A stretch of DNA of 64,000 nucleotides from Nitrospira sp. Ga0074138 (lineage in GTDB: Bacteria; Nitrospirota; Nitrospiria; Nitrospirales; Nitrospiraceae), in the NCBI GenBank assembly GCA_001464735.1, contig LNDU01000043.1, positions 62,001 to 126,000 on the forward strand, written 5' to 3'. Of the stretch, positions 16,930 through 24,963 are shown in pieces. Under the pieces are notes generated by a model. The model ran no database searches. It saw only the letters and a list, made by a program, of their open reading frames with translations, and was not told the DNA's origin. The position numbers and the translations under genes are program-made. Positions within the stretch are counted from its first letter, which is position 1. Each line of letters starts with the position of its first letter.

Positions 16930-17194
16930 TTATAAGCGAGAGGAGCCTCCCCTGCCATGAAAAATGGTCACAAGACAACCCCTATGACGGCCAGCCTTCT
17001 CGCGCAGGTTTGTCTTGGACATCCCCTTCAGCGCTCCCTTGAGTGATACAAGCGGGAGTTCCGGCACCAGGGTGGATGACATCATGCTTTTCCATGACAT
17101 GCAGAGCCTGTTTCGGACGGAGACCCAGCTTTTCACGGATTCCCTCGGGAATCACAATCTGAAAATTTTTTTTTGAGAGTGTCGTCACGACCAC
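16930..17194 (-). pseudogene. Frameshifted AbrB/MazE-type antitoxin
   Basis: The N-terminal half, from a GTG at 17194 (GGAAGGA upstream), reads TTLSKKNFQIVIPEGIREKL, the SpoVT/AbrB swapped-hairpin domain. Near 17085 the frame changes: the family's continuation LVPELPLVSLKGALKGMSKT is found in another frame and runs to 16930. A single base loss or gain explains both halves, so the gene is broken or mis-sequenced. It lies just upstream of the DUF433/DUF5615 pair; its own PIN toxin partner is not present. Confidence 0.7.
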
Positions 17195-17461
17195 GGTACA
17201 TTCCTTCCTCTTCTCGATCTTTCGTACTCGCATCAGATACGCGGAGTCAATCCAGTTGTGGCTTTCCCGAGTTTCACCCCGCAATCTCTCTGTCGTGAGC
17301 GCAAGGAGTTCAAGCTCTGTCTGACCACTCGTGACCTCTAGAGGCCCTTCCTGTCCCTTCCTGCCTAATTTCCTTTCCTGTGTCAGTCCGCTACGCTCGC
17401 CCCTGGCGGCACTCGGGTCTCATTGTTCCATAAGTCTGGCTTATGGTTTCGGAGGACAAAT

Positions 17462-17752
17462 ATGAAAGAGAGGTCCCACAAACAGCGCGTCTCGGTTCGA
17501 GAATTGGCTGAGCTGCTGCGGGTCAGCACCGATACCATTCGACGGGCCTACCGGAGAGGCGAGCTCCCGGCCATCCGTGTGAAGACCGCGCTTCGATTCG
17601 ACCTGGAAGAAGTCCATCGCGCGATGCAACGCCAGGCCGATGCTTATCGGAGCGCTCGACCATGCGCTGCGGACGGCGCCGCCGGCCGCGCGCAGAGGCC
17701 GCAGCCCCCGCTTAGTCAAACGGGGGCGCAATTTCGAGGCAACGAATCATGA
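17462..17752 (+). CDS. Excisionase-like helix-turn-helix protein
   Basis: A 96-residue protein whose first 55 residues (VSVRELAELLRVSTDTIRRA ... RRGELPAIRV) form a MerR/excisionase-type winged helix (HTH_17). The start at 17462 has GGAGG 6 bases upstream. The last 35 residues are Ala/Gln/Arg-rich and unstructured. On an element with a tyrosine integrase, a directionality factor (Xis) is the natural reading. It overlaps the next gene by four bases. Confidence 0.75.
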   Translation: MKERSHKQRVSVRELAELLRVSTDTIRRAYRRGELPAIRVKTALRFDLEEVHRAMQRQADAYRSARPCAADGAAGRAQRPQPPLSQTGAQFRGNES

Positions 17753-18198
17753 GGCTTTCCAAGCGATTACACCAAAATCCTGCTCGTTCGAGAGTACTCC
17801 TATCGGAAAGTGATCCGTCTGCCGGGCTCCACCAGCAACACTGTCAGCGTTGCGGCAAAGCCTGGTGGCCCCGCCAACCACACAAGCCAGTCCGCTGTCC
17901 CGGTTGCAAGAGCCCATACTGGGACCAGCCTCGGCGGCTGAGGTCCGCCGTCACACGCATAAACGAATCCGTGAAGAAAGAGGCGTTGGCCACCACCCTA
18001 GATCAAAAGCTGACCAAGGCCTTTCGACAAGAGGACGACCATCAACGAGACAAAGAAGACCGCTCCTTGGCACACGCACTGACTATGCTCAAGGAGATGA
18101 AAGCCGCCGGACGAACCTGGCAGGAGATGGCCGACCGGCTGGAACGGGAATTCGGGACTACATTGGAGAAAGACCAACTAAAGGCGCTTGTCCGATAA
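17749..18198 (+). CDS. Zinc-ribbon protein of unknown function
   Basis: A 149-residue basic protein. Residues 32-55 hold a four-cysteine zinc ribbon (CQRCGKAWWP ... VRCPGCKSPYW), the rest is charged and helical with a repeated Lys/Glu/Asp pattern. The ribbon resembles those found in small proteins of mobile elements; I do not recognise the family. It is coupled to the excisionase-like gene by an ATGA overlap and so may act in recombination or regulation of the element. Confidence 0.6.
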   Translation: MRLSKRLHQNPARSRVLLSESDPSAGLHQQHCQRCGKAWWPRQPHKPVRCPGCKSPYWDQPRRLRSAVTRINESVKKEALATTLDQKLTKAFRQEDDHQRDKEDRSLAHALTMLKEMKAAGRTWQEMADRLEREFGTTLEKDQLKALVR

Positions 18199-18205
18199 CC
18201 ATCAC

Positions 18206-18240
18206 GTTCCCTGCCCCTACCATCAGTCCGGGCAGGGAAC
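18206..18240. repeat. Perfect 10-bp inverted repeat after the zinc-ribbon gene
   Basis: GTTCCCTGCC at 18206-18215 and its exact complement GGCAGGGAAC at 18231-18240 flank a 15-base loop. It starts 7 bases after a stop codon, as a terminator would, but has no following T run. It could be a transcript end, an mRNA stabiliser or a recombinase/Xis binding site. Confidence 0.55.
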
Positions 18241-18378
18241 CACAATCCACTGTCGCTGAGCGCAGCGTCCGGCAGGAGGCGAACCTGGATGCGGCAGGAG
18301 GGTTGGCCCGCTGCTCCCAGCGAAGCTCAGCCGCCCTTGCGCTGCTGGCGTTCTGACGCGAGCACAGACAGGGGGGTC

Positions 18379-18400
18379 GGGGGTGTCGCAAGACGCCCCC
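18379..18400. other. Hairpin with GCAA tetraloop upstream of the integrase
   Basis: A 9-bp stem (GGGGGTGTC at 18379-18387 with GACGCCCCC at 18392-18400, one G-U pair) closes a GCAA loop, a GNRA tetraloop. It lies in the 354-base gap before the integrase, about 150 bases from its start. The gap holds no gene I can support. The hairpin may be part of the integrase leader. Confidence 0.45.
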
Positions 18401-18552
18401 GATATTCGAAACGCAGAACAATGACAGACCCAGGTGTGCCCACAGACGAAGCCACAGAACTCTTCCCCTCTTCGCTTGACGGGTGGGTCGTCCCTCCGCA
18501 TACTGCCGTTCGGCGAAGTCGTCGTTGTGGCAGGGACCGGAAAGGGGCTGTC

Positions 18553-19569
18553 ATGACCCGACCGTTAGTGGAATTGGTGGAGCAGTTTTGTCAGTACCAA
18601 CTCAAACAGCGAGGGAAGACGGAAGGAGGAATGCAGACCTATCGCTGGAATTTGGAGCAGTTTCTCCTCTTCGGACGCGCACGCTTCGGACGAGTCGCAA
18701 GAGTCTCGGACTTATCCAAGGGGGTAATTCAGGACTGGATGGATGACATGGCCGCACGAGATCTGACGCTCGGGACGATCCGCAGTCGACAGTCGACGTT
18801 ATCCAGCTTCTGTTCCTGGCTGGTGAAGCGCGAGCTGTTACCGGCGAATCCCATCGCGGGGATGGATCGGCCTCCGCATCGGATCGAGCCGCCCAAGCAG
18901 GTGCCGACACCGGCCCTGATGGATGCATTGATCGAAGCGGCTAGGAAACGGCAGCGGCCTCGTGATGTCGCGGTCTTCCTAATTCTGCGTTTCTCCGGCA
19001 TGCGTCGAGAATCCGTCGCGACCCTCCAAGCCAGACACTTGGATGCGCTCTGGGGATTGAGGCGGGTGCGGGTGAAGGGCGGAAAGACGCGAGACATTCC
19101 GTTACCCGAACCCGTGATGCGGTACCTGCATGCCTATGTCGAACAGGTGGTCAGGCCGTCCGTCCCAACGGTCGCACCGGAGACACCGTTATTCTGGTCC
19201 GTGTGGGGTCGCCGCTCCATCGGGAAGCATCGTGCTCCAATGACCGGAAAGAATATCTGGCGGTTGTGCAAACTCTATGGACGGATGATCGCCTATCCCA
19301 TGTTGAAGCCGCATGATCTGCGCCATGGCGTCGCGATGGAAGTCTTGGAGCGGCGCCACGATCTGGAGCAAGTGCGCGCGCTCCTGGGCCATGCGCGCAT
19401 CGATACCACGCAGATCTATACGATGATTCGTCCTGCACAACTGAAGCAAGCGGTGTCATTTTACGAGGAGCCTGCGCGGCAGATGCTGGAGAGTTTTCGG
19501 AGCGAGAAAGAATCCATGTTCGAGGAACATTCGCATGTTCCTCAAACACGGAGCCTAAAACTTCAATAA
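18553..19569 (+). CDS. Tyrosine recombinase / integrase
   Basis: A 338-residue site-specific recombinase. The N-terminal SAM-like core-binding domain is residues 1-95. The catalytic domain shows the full active site: Arg151 in FSGMRRESV, Lys178 in VKGGKTR, His254-x2-Arg257 in PHDLRHG, His280 in LLGHARIDTTQIYT and the nucleophile Tyr289. The start at 18553 has GGAAAGGGG upstream; the open frame extends 88 codons further but that part is Arg/Pro-rich and lies over hairpins. The stop is 8 bp from the tRNA-Glu attachment repeat, the usual place for the enzyme that made the insertion. Confidence 0.93.
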   Translation: MTRPLVELVEQFCQYQLKQRGKTEGGMQTYRWNLEQFLLFGRARFGRVARVSDLSKGVIQDWMDDMAARDLTLGTIRSRQSTLSSFCSWLVKRELLPANPIAGMDRPPHRIEPPKQVPTPALMDALIEAARKRQRPRDVAVFLILRFSGMRRESVATLQARHLDALWGLRRVRVKGGKTRDIPLPEPVMRYLHAYVEQVVRPSVPTVAPETPLFWSVWGRRSIGKHRAPMTGKNIWRLCKLYGRMIAYPMLKPHDLRHGVAMEVLERRHDLEQVRALLGHARIDTTQIYTMIRPAQLKQAVSFYEEPARQMLESFRSEKESMFEEHSHVPQTRSLKLQ

Positions 19570-19576
19570 AATCAAG

Positions 19577-19609
19577 GTGGTGGTCCCAACGGGATTCGAA
19601 CCCGTGTTT
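19577..19609. repeat. Right attachment repeat within tRNA-Glu
   Basis: Identical over 33 bases to 13492-13524. It covers the T-arm, 3' acceptor strand and CCA of the intact tRNA-Glu gene. The integrase stop codon is 8 bp away, so this is the integrase-proximal attachment site. Confidence 0.9.
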
Positions 19610-19655
19610 AAGCCTTGAGAGGGCTCCGTCCTAGGCCAGGCTAGACGATGGGACC
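19578..19655 (-). tRNA. tRNA-Glu (anticodon CTC)
   Basis: The minus strand folds as a complete tRNA: acceptor GGTCCCA pairs with TGGGACC, the anticodon loop is CTCTCAA giving CTC, and the T-arm has the GGTTCGAATCC consensus. The CCA end is encoded. Its 3' part was replaced by the element's own copy on integration, so the gene remains functional. Confidence 0.93.
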
Positions 19656-19911
19656 ATCCAGGAACTGTCCGAACGGTGAACCGTAGCATAAGCGGTTTTC
19701 TGTTTGCAACGAAGCGCCACTCGTTGGGCAAGAGCTTTTGAGAGCGTCCATTCGGGCCTACTGCACATGGCCATAATATGCCCTGGTCCTCGCGTCGCAT
19801 ACCCTTGACAGAGCTACGCAAAAAGCCTAGCCTCCCGAATGTTTTAGCAACACTCCTTGTGGGGTCTGCGAAGCTCCACAGGACCTGGAACAACTGTGAC
19901 TTGAGGCTCAT

Positions 19912-20445
19912 ATGGATGATCCGGCGGCGTTCCGCAGGACCGAATCCTTTGGTCGTACGGCACCGGCGGGAGTACTCTCCAGGCCAGGACTCGAACTGCG
20001 GATCGGATCCAACATTTTTCGTCGCACCAACGGTGTGGTCACGATTCATGGGAAAGAGCAACTCGTCATTGAAGCCAAATCGGAGCAGGGCCTGCTTCTC
20101 GCCACGCTCGATCTGTATAACGAGCACGGCACCCGCATCGCGCACCTGCGTCGAAACGTCCTCACGTTGAATGACCGCGGACAGTTCACCGTTGATGTGC
20201 GGCTCGGACAAGGCCTGTCGCCGTCCGATATGCCGTCTGTTCGTCTGAGAGATTTACAATCTGGTCACTTCGTGTTCGAGGCACGGATGGCATCGGACTC
20301 CAGAGTCGACCTCATCTGCGGGAGATTGCACTCGCATAAAGGCATACCGGTTGAAATCACCTCTCACTACTGCCGGATCGGTTCCCAGGCGGCCCTGTTT
20401 CGGGAAATCATCGAAGCCCAAGGCGGTCCAGCCATCCTCGGTTGA
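19912..20445 (+). CDS. Hypothetical protein
   Basis: A 177-residue soluble protein with no signal peptide or membrane segment. The middle (GVVTIHGKEQLVIEAKSEQG and ATLDLYNEHGTRIAHLRRN) is predicted beta-rich. It has good codon use and GAGG before the ATG. I do not recognise a family; phrases of this type occur in proteins that carry repeated beta-hairpins near HNH or PBS-like domains, but that is too weak for a call. It is the first gene to the right of the tRNA-Glu element. Confidence 0.65.
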   Translation: MDDPAAFRRTESFGRTAPAGVLSRPGLELRIGSNIFRRTNGVVTIHGKEQLVIEAKSEQGLLLATLDLYNEHGTRIAHLRRNVLTLNDRGQFTVDVRLGQGLSPSDMPSVRLRDLQSGHFVFEARMASDSRVDLICGRLHSHKGIPVEITSHYCRIGSQAALFREIIEAQGGPAILG

Positions 20446-20590
20446 CCGCAGTTGGTCTTTCACCCACTCTTCGACTCATACGTATTCTTCATCTTGTCAG
20501 CCTTCTCCTTGGACGCGATATCCTCCGCCTCGTTCTGCAGAAAAGCAGGAACCGTTGTACCGTTCCTCCTGCTTTCCTTAGAATGACCCC

Positions 20591-21016
20591 ATGACCGATA
20601 TCCCCACACCCACCGTCCAAGCATTTCTCGTCTGCGACCAAGTCATCGAAGACAGCTTCACAAAAAAGAAAAGTTTGATTGGAATCTTCACGCATCTGCA
20701 GGCAGCGGCCTTTCCCTTCCAGCATCAGCAGATGGGCCTCTATTTCTGCCTCACCGATGCAGAAGGCCCGTATCATTTTGATATCGAATTGATCTACCTC
20801 AACTCCGAACAACTCATCTGCCGGGCCACGCTTCCCGACATCGAGATCAGCGATCGCCTCCAGATTTCTGATTTCGGGATCAATATTCCTCTATTAATTA
20901 TTCCCGCACCCGGTCGGTATGAATTCCGCTTGCGAATGGATGGGCATCTCATCGCCCAAAAGGACTTCCATGTCATGCAGGCGTCGGGCCACTCAGCCCC
21001 AGAACCCTCTGCTTAG
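20591..21016 (+). CDS. DUF6941-like conserved hypothetical protein
   Basis: A 141-residue protein of the small family that opens with PTVQAFLVCDQVIEDSFTKK and ends in a beta-sandwich-like half (PAPGRYEFRLRMDGHLIAQK). It resembles the DUF6941 group. Soluble and cytoplasmic, function unknown. It is 95 bp upstream of glnS on the same strand, perhaps in the same transcript. Confidence 0.7.
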   Translation: MTDIPTPTVQAFLVCDQVIEDSFTKKKSLIGIFTHLQAAAFPFQHQQMGLYFCLTDAEGPYHFDIELIYLNSEQLICRATLPDIEISDRLQISDFGINIPLLIIPAPGRYEFRLRMDGHLIAQKDFHVMQASGHSAPEPSA

Positions 21017-21111
21017 CCATTCCCCCATTCCTCCCGTCGGCCCGTCTATGGTAGAACTCCTTTCTGGGATTGACTGACAATGACCAGGCTAAACCGTTCT
21101 CTCAAGAGTTC

Positions 21112-22818
21112 ATGAGCACACCAGAGTCCTCCCATTCATCGAATTTCATTCGGGATCTTGTGGCGATCGATCGTGCCGCCGGTAAACACGGTGGACGGGT
21201 CGTCACGCGATTCCCCCCTGAACCCAATGGGTACCTCCATATCGGGCATGCCAAGTCCATCGCCCTCAATTTCGGGATTGCACAGGACACCCCCGGCGGG
21301 ATGTGCCACCTGAGATTCGACGACACCAATCCAACGACTGAAGACCCTGAATATGTCCAAGCCATTCAGGAAGACGTCCGATGGTTGGGATTTGATTGGC
21401 GTGGAAAGATGTTCTATGCGTCGGACTATTTCGACCAGCTCGATGCGTTCGCCGTGATCTTGATCAGGAAAGGGAAGGCCTACGTCGATAGTCTCACAGC
21501 CGATGAGATCCGTGAACATCGCGGCACCCTGACCGAACCGGGCCGCGACAGCCCCTTTCGAACTCGGTCCATTGAGGACAACCTGGATCTGTTCGCCCGT
21601 ATGCGAGCGGGAGAGTTTGCCGATGGTGTGCATGTCCTACGCGCAAAGATCGATATGGACTCGCCCAACATCAATCTACGAGACCCGATTCTGTATCGCA
21701 TCCGACATGCCTCGCATTATCGAACCGGCACCGCATGGTGCATTTACCCCTCATATGACTTTGCACACCCGTTGTCCGACGCCATTGAAGGTATCACCCA
21801 TTCCCTTTGCACCCTCGAATTTGAAGACCACCGCCCCTTGTACGATTGGGTCGTTGCCGAAACCGGTGCTCCCCATCACCCTCAGCAGATCGAATTCGCC
21901 AGACTCAACCTCACTTCCACCGTGATGAGCAAGCGGAAACTCCTGGAACTCGTCGAGAAGAAACTGGTGACCGGCTGGGATGATCCGCGCCTCCCCACCT
22001 TGAAGGGCCTCCGTCGACGAGGCGTGACACCTGAAGCGATTCGGGCCTTTTGCGAGCACATTGGTGTGGCCAAGCGGGATGCCATTGTCGAGATGCAGCT
22101 GCTTGAGCACTTCATCCGAGAAGACCTGAACAAGCGGTCACCACGTGTGATGGCGGTGCTCCGGCCATTAAAAGTGGTGATCGACAACTATCCGGAAGGC
22201 GTCGTTGAAGAACTCGACGCCGTGAATAATCCTGAAGACGCGTCCGCGGGAACGAGAAAGGTTCCCTTCTCACGGACGCTCTACATCGAGCAGGACGATT
22301 TCCGCGAGGACCCACCCAAACAGTTCTACCGCCTGGCGCCTGGCCGCGAGGTCCGGCTCCGCTATGGGTACATCATCAAGTGTGTAAGTGCGACCAAGGA
22401 CTCTCAGACCGGTGCGATCACTGAGCTGCATTGCACCTATGACGTCGAGACCAGAAGCGGATCCGCACAAGAGCAGCGCAAGGTGAAAGCCACCATTCAT
22501 TGGGTGTCGGCGCCACATGCGGCCCAAGCAGCCATCCGGCTCTATCATCCGCTTTTTCTTCCTGACCAGGCTAAGCTTCCGGCTGATCAGGACTGGACTC
22601 GATCCTTGAATCCTCAATCACTTGAACTCCTCAGCGGCTGTGTGGTTGAACCAAGCCTCCGGTCAACTGCACCCGGGTCCCGCTTCCAATTCGAACGGCA
22701 GGGATACTTTTGCGTGGACCCCGATTCCTCATCCGAGACACTCATTTTCAACCGGACCGTCTCTCTCAAAGATGCATGGGCCAAGATCGAGAAAACCCAG
22801 CAAGCCCCTCAGCGCTAA
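21112..22818 (+). CDS. glnS: Glutaminyl-tRNA synthetase
   Basis: A 568-residue class I synthetase that charges tRNA-Gln directly. The HIGH motif is in [20 protein letters not shown], the KMSKS-like motif is [14 protein letters not shown], and the C-terminal beta-barrel anticodon-binding domains follow. The ATG at 21112 gives an N-terminus equivalent to E. coli GlnS ([10 protein letters not shown]); an in-frame TTG lies 14 codons upstream. GlnRS is patchy in bacteria, most of which use the transamidation route. Two tRNA-Gln genes lie at 30.4-30.6 kb. yacG follows after 9 bp. Confidence 0.95.
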   Translation: MSTPESSHSSNFIRDLVAIDRAAGKHGGRVVTRFPPEPNGYLHIGHAKSIALNFGIAQDTPGGMCHLRFDDTNPTTEDPEYVQAIQEDVRWLGFDWRGKMFYASDYFDQLDAFAVILIRKGKAYVDSLTADEIREHRGTLTEPGRDSPFRTRSIEDNLDLFARMRAGEFADGVHVLRAKIDMDSPNINLRDPILYRIRHASHYRTGTAWCIYPSYDFAHPLSDAIEGITHSLCTLEFEDHRPLYDWVVAETGAPHHPQQIEFARLNLTSTVMSKRKLLELVEKKLVTGWDDPRLPTLKGLRRRGVTPEAIRAFCEHIGVAKRDAIVEMQLLEHFIREDLNKRSPRVMAVLRPLKVVIDNYPEGVVEELDAVNNPEDASAGTRKVPFSRTLYIEQDDFREDPPKQFYRLAPGREVRLRYGYIIKCVSATKDSQTGAITELHCTYDVETRSGSAQEQRKVKATIHWVSAPHAAQAAIRLYHPLFLPDQAKLPADQDWTRSLNPQSLELLSGCVVEPSLRSTAPGSRFQFERQGYFCVDPDSSSETLIFNRTVSLKDAWAKIEKTQQAPQR

Positions 22819-22827
22819 ACAATTTTC

Positions 22828-23022
22828 ATGCTGTGCCCAACCTGTCGCCAACCAACCACGTGGGAAGGAAACACCTGGCGCCCATTCTGCTCCGAACGTT
22901 GTCAGGTCACGGACTTGGGAACATGGGCCGCAGAACAGTACCGCATTCCCGGTTCGCCACTCACCACAGACACCGATATTCCTGAATCGACCGACGACGG
23001 CAAGGCGAACGACTGCACCTAA
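22828..23022 (+). CDS. yacG: DNA gyrase inhibitor YacG
   Basis: A 64-residue zinc protein with the four-cysteine pattern of YacG: CPTC at residue 3, then FCSERC, followed by the [13 protein letters not shown] motif. YacG binds GyrB and inhibits gyrase in E. coli. It begins 9 bp after glnS, so it is probably read from the same message. The C-terminal tail is acidic and low complexity. Confidence 0.85.
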   Translation: MLCPTCRQPTTWEGNTWRPFCSERCQVTDLGTWAAEQYRIPGSPLTTDTDIPESTDDGKANDCT

Positions 23023-23178
23023 GCACGGCCCCCAATTCCACCTTTCCCCGCTGCACACCGTCACCCAATGAACCGCTGCTATCGGTCACACCCAAAATAT
23101 GCTGCCTTTGCTGTTGGCAAGTCCCGTTGAACTTGCTAAGGTCATATTGTCTGCTCATCTCTCGGAGGAGAACATTCT

Positions 23179-24222
23179 ATGCTTGCGACTAAAGGCTACG
23201 CGGCGATGGCCGCCAAGGAGAGTTTACAGCCCTTCTCCTTTGAACGACGCGAGGTCGGTCCGCACGATGTTTTGATCGCGATCTCGCATTGCGGCATCTG
23301 CCACTCAGATATTCACCAGGCTCGTAATGAGTGGGGCATCTCTCTCTTCCCGATGGTACCCGGACACGAGATCGTCGGAACCGTCACGCAAGTCGGCACG
23401 GCGGTGACCACCTTCAAGGTGGGGGACCCAGCCGGCGTCGGCTGCTTCGTGGATTCCTGCCGAACATGCACGGCTTGCCGCGAAGGTCTGGAGCAATACT
23501 GCGACGGCGGAACACTCTGGACCTACAGCGGCCAGGATCGAACTGGCCGGATTACTCAGGGCGGCTACTCGACCCAGATCGTCGTGGATGAAAACTATGT
23601 CCTCCGAATTCCCACGACGCTCTCCCCGGCGGGCGCGGCCCCGCTGCTCTGCGCCGGCATCACGACCTACTCGCCCCTGCGCCAGTGGGGCATCGGGCGT
23701 TATCACAAACTGGCCGTTGTTGGTCTCGGAGGTCTAGGCCATATGGCAGTGAAGATTGCCCGGGCGATGGGAACCGAGGTTACGGTATTAAGCACATCTG
23801 AGAAGAAACGGGAAGACGCGAAACGGCTGGGCGCTGCAAACTTTGTTGTGACGTCAGCCCCTCAGGCCCTCACCAAGCTCCAAGGGTATTTCCACTATAT
23901 TCTTGATACAGTTTCTGCTCCACACGATTACAACGCCTATTTGAACCTCCTGAAGACGGATGGCACCATGATCCTTGTGGGTGCACCAGAAACGCCCACT
24001 CCCGTTCAGGCCTTCTCACTCATTTTCAAACGGAGGCGTTTGGCTGGCTCGCTCATCGGCGGGATCAAAGAAACGCAAAAAATGCTCGACTTCTGCGCGC
24101 AGCACCAGGTCGAGTCGGAGATCGAACTGATCTCGATCCAGCAAGTTAATGAAGCCTATGAACGGGTACTCCGAGGCGATGTGAAGTTTCGATTCGTGAT
24201 CGATATGGCGTCACTGAAATAA
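23179..24222 (+). CDS. Zinc-dependent alcohol/aldehyde reductase (YahK/AdhC-like)
   Basis: A 347-residue MDR-family dehydrogenase. Catalytic zinc ligands are in SHCGICHSDIHQ and PGHEIVG, the structural zinc cysteines are in SCRTCTACREGLEQYC, and the Rossmann motif is VVGLGGLGHMAVKIA. The pattern fits the cinnamyl-alcohol/YahK branch, which is usually NADPH-dependent and reduces aldehydes. Good ribosome site (GGAGGAG) before the ATG. It stands alone with a weak terminator after it. Confidence 0.88.
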   Translation: MLATKGYAAMAAKESLQPFSFERREVGPHDVLIAISHCGICHSDIHQARNEWGISLFPMVPGHEIVGTVTQVGTAVTTFKVGDPAGVGCFVDSCRTCTACREGLEQYCDGGTLWTYSGQDRTGRITQGGYSTQIVVDENYVLRIPTTLSPAGAAPLLCAGITTYSPLRQWGIGRYHKLAVVGLGGLGHMAVKIARAMGTEVTVLSTSEKKREDAKRLGAANFVVTSAPQALTKLQGYFHYILDTVSAPHDYNAYLNLLKTDGTMILVGAPETPTPVQAFSLIFKRRRLAGSLIGGIKETQKMLDFCAQHQVESEIELISIQQVNEAYERVLRGDVKFRFVIDMASLK

Positions 24223-24253
24223 TCACCGACAGCAAAACAAGTAGCGACTCGGC

Positions 24254-24274
24254 GGGCTATCTGTAGCCTGTTTT
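24254..24274 (+). terminator. Weak terminator-like hairpin after the alcohol dehydrogenase
   Basis: GGGCTA and TAGCCT pair across a TCTG loop (first pair G-U), followed by GTTTT. It is 32 bp after the stop codon. The stem is short, so termination would be partial. The rest of the 232-base gap holds no gene I can see. Confidence 0.4.
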
Positions 24275-24454
24275 CTGAGCCTCTACGTGCCACTTGGCCG
24301 GTAATAAGGACAGGATATCAAGGATGAAAAAGGTATGGTTTGCTCAAGAATAGCGGCGGGAGTTCGCAGGATTTCCAATGATTAAGGGTTGGTGGCGCGA
24401 ACGGCGAAGATGCGGCGGTGATCGCTGAAGGGGCAGAGCGTACCTATACGACAA

Positions 24455-24667
24455 TCATTCTCCGGCCACCAATTCCGCTTCTAGCGGATGATCTTTGCGA
24501 AAGCGGCTGACGCCGAGCACGCTGAAACCGAGCACATGCCCCGCCTCGTCCACCCGTTCCATGACGGCATCATGGGCCGTCGGCCGCATGAAGCCCGGCG
24601 CCTCACGGAATTGCACTTCGAGATAGTCCGCTTCCGGATCAAACCAGACCTTCACTTTTTCGGCCAT
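24455..24667 (-). CDS. DUF2283 protein
   Basis: A 70-residue protein with the DUF2283 pattern: VWFDPEADYLEVQFREAPG and VMERVDEAGHVLGFSVLGVS. Members are small beta-rich proteins, often found beside toxin-like genes. Its start overlaps the end of the preceding small gene by 16 bases. Last gene of the hsd-linked run. An antitoxin or regulatory role is suggested only by context. Confidence 0.8.
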   Translation of the reverse strand: MAEKVKVWFDPEADYLEVQFREAPGFMRPTAHDAVMERVDEAGHVLGFSVLGVSRFRKDHPLEAELVAGE

Positions 24668-24963
24668 ATGATTTCTCCTGACTTCAGTCGATCGGTCAAA
24701 TAGGCCGTCACTACAAACGCATCATCTGACGGGCACTTTACCACGACGCAGAGCCATTTCCCACCAACCAGCGTTTGCGCGTAGAACTCGTAAAATAACT
24801 GCACCGTGTCGTCCGAGCGAGACAGGCGCACTTCAGCCGGAGCTTGGAGCACCCGCTCAATCTCTGCTTCCATCCCGGCCATTTCCTGATGTTGCAGGAT
24901 ATGCGCCACCCGCTCATCGGTCAGCCTGACGGAGCGCCCGAAACAATCACGGATAATCTTCAT
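24652..24963 (-). CDS. Small nuclease/toxin-like protein linked to hsdS
   Basis: A 103-residue protein, TDERVAHILQHQEMAGMEAE then VLQAPAEVRLSRSD and GGKWLCVVVKCPSDDAFVVT. The arrangement of a helical start and a small beta sheet resembles PBECR/RelE-like or DUF4258-type nucleases from prophages and toxin-antitoxin loci. It overlaps hsdS by four bases (ATGA) and the DUF2283 gene by 16. Toxin activity is inference from fold resemblance and pairing. Confidence 0.6.
   Translation of the reverse strand: MKIIRDCFGRSVRLTDERVAHILQHQEMAGMEAEIERVLQAPAEVRLSRSDDTVQLFYEFYAQTLVGGKWLCVVVKCPSDDAFVVTAYLTDRLKSGEIIWPKK

Larger units (their letters stand above)
13492..19609. mobile_element. Integrative element in tRNA-Glu carrying chlorite dismutase
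   Basis: A segment of about 6.1 kb bounded by 33-bp direct repeats of the tRNA-Glu 3' end, with a tyrosine recombinase ending 8 bp from the right repeat and an excisionase-like HTH gene inside. Its cargo is an ECF sigma factor, an anti-sigma factor, chlorite dismutase, a DUF433/DUF5615 pair, a broken AbrB-type antitoxin gene and a small zinc-ribbon protein. No replication or conjugation genes are present, so it is a small, probably mobilisable or decayed genomic island. The boundaries are read directly from the repeats. Confidence 0.88.

Noticed and set aside
18289..18552. 88-codon N-terminal extension of the integrase
   Set aside because: Arg/Pro-rich with no domain, lies over a stable hairpin, and a good ribosome site is present at the internal ATG 18553.
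19555..20211. Minus-strand open frame of 218 codons across tRNA-Glu
   Set aside because: It crosses the tRNA gene and is antisense to the 177-residue gene; no ribosome site and no recognisable domain.
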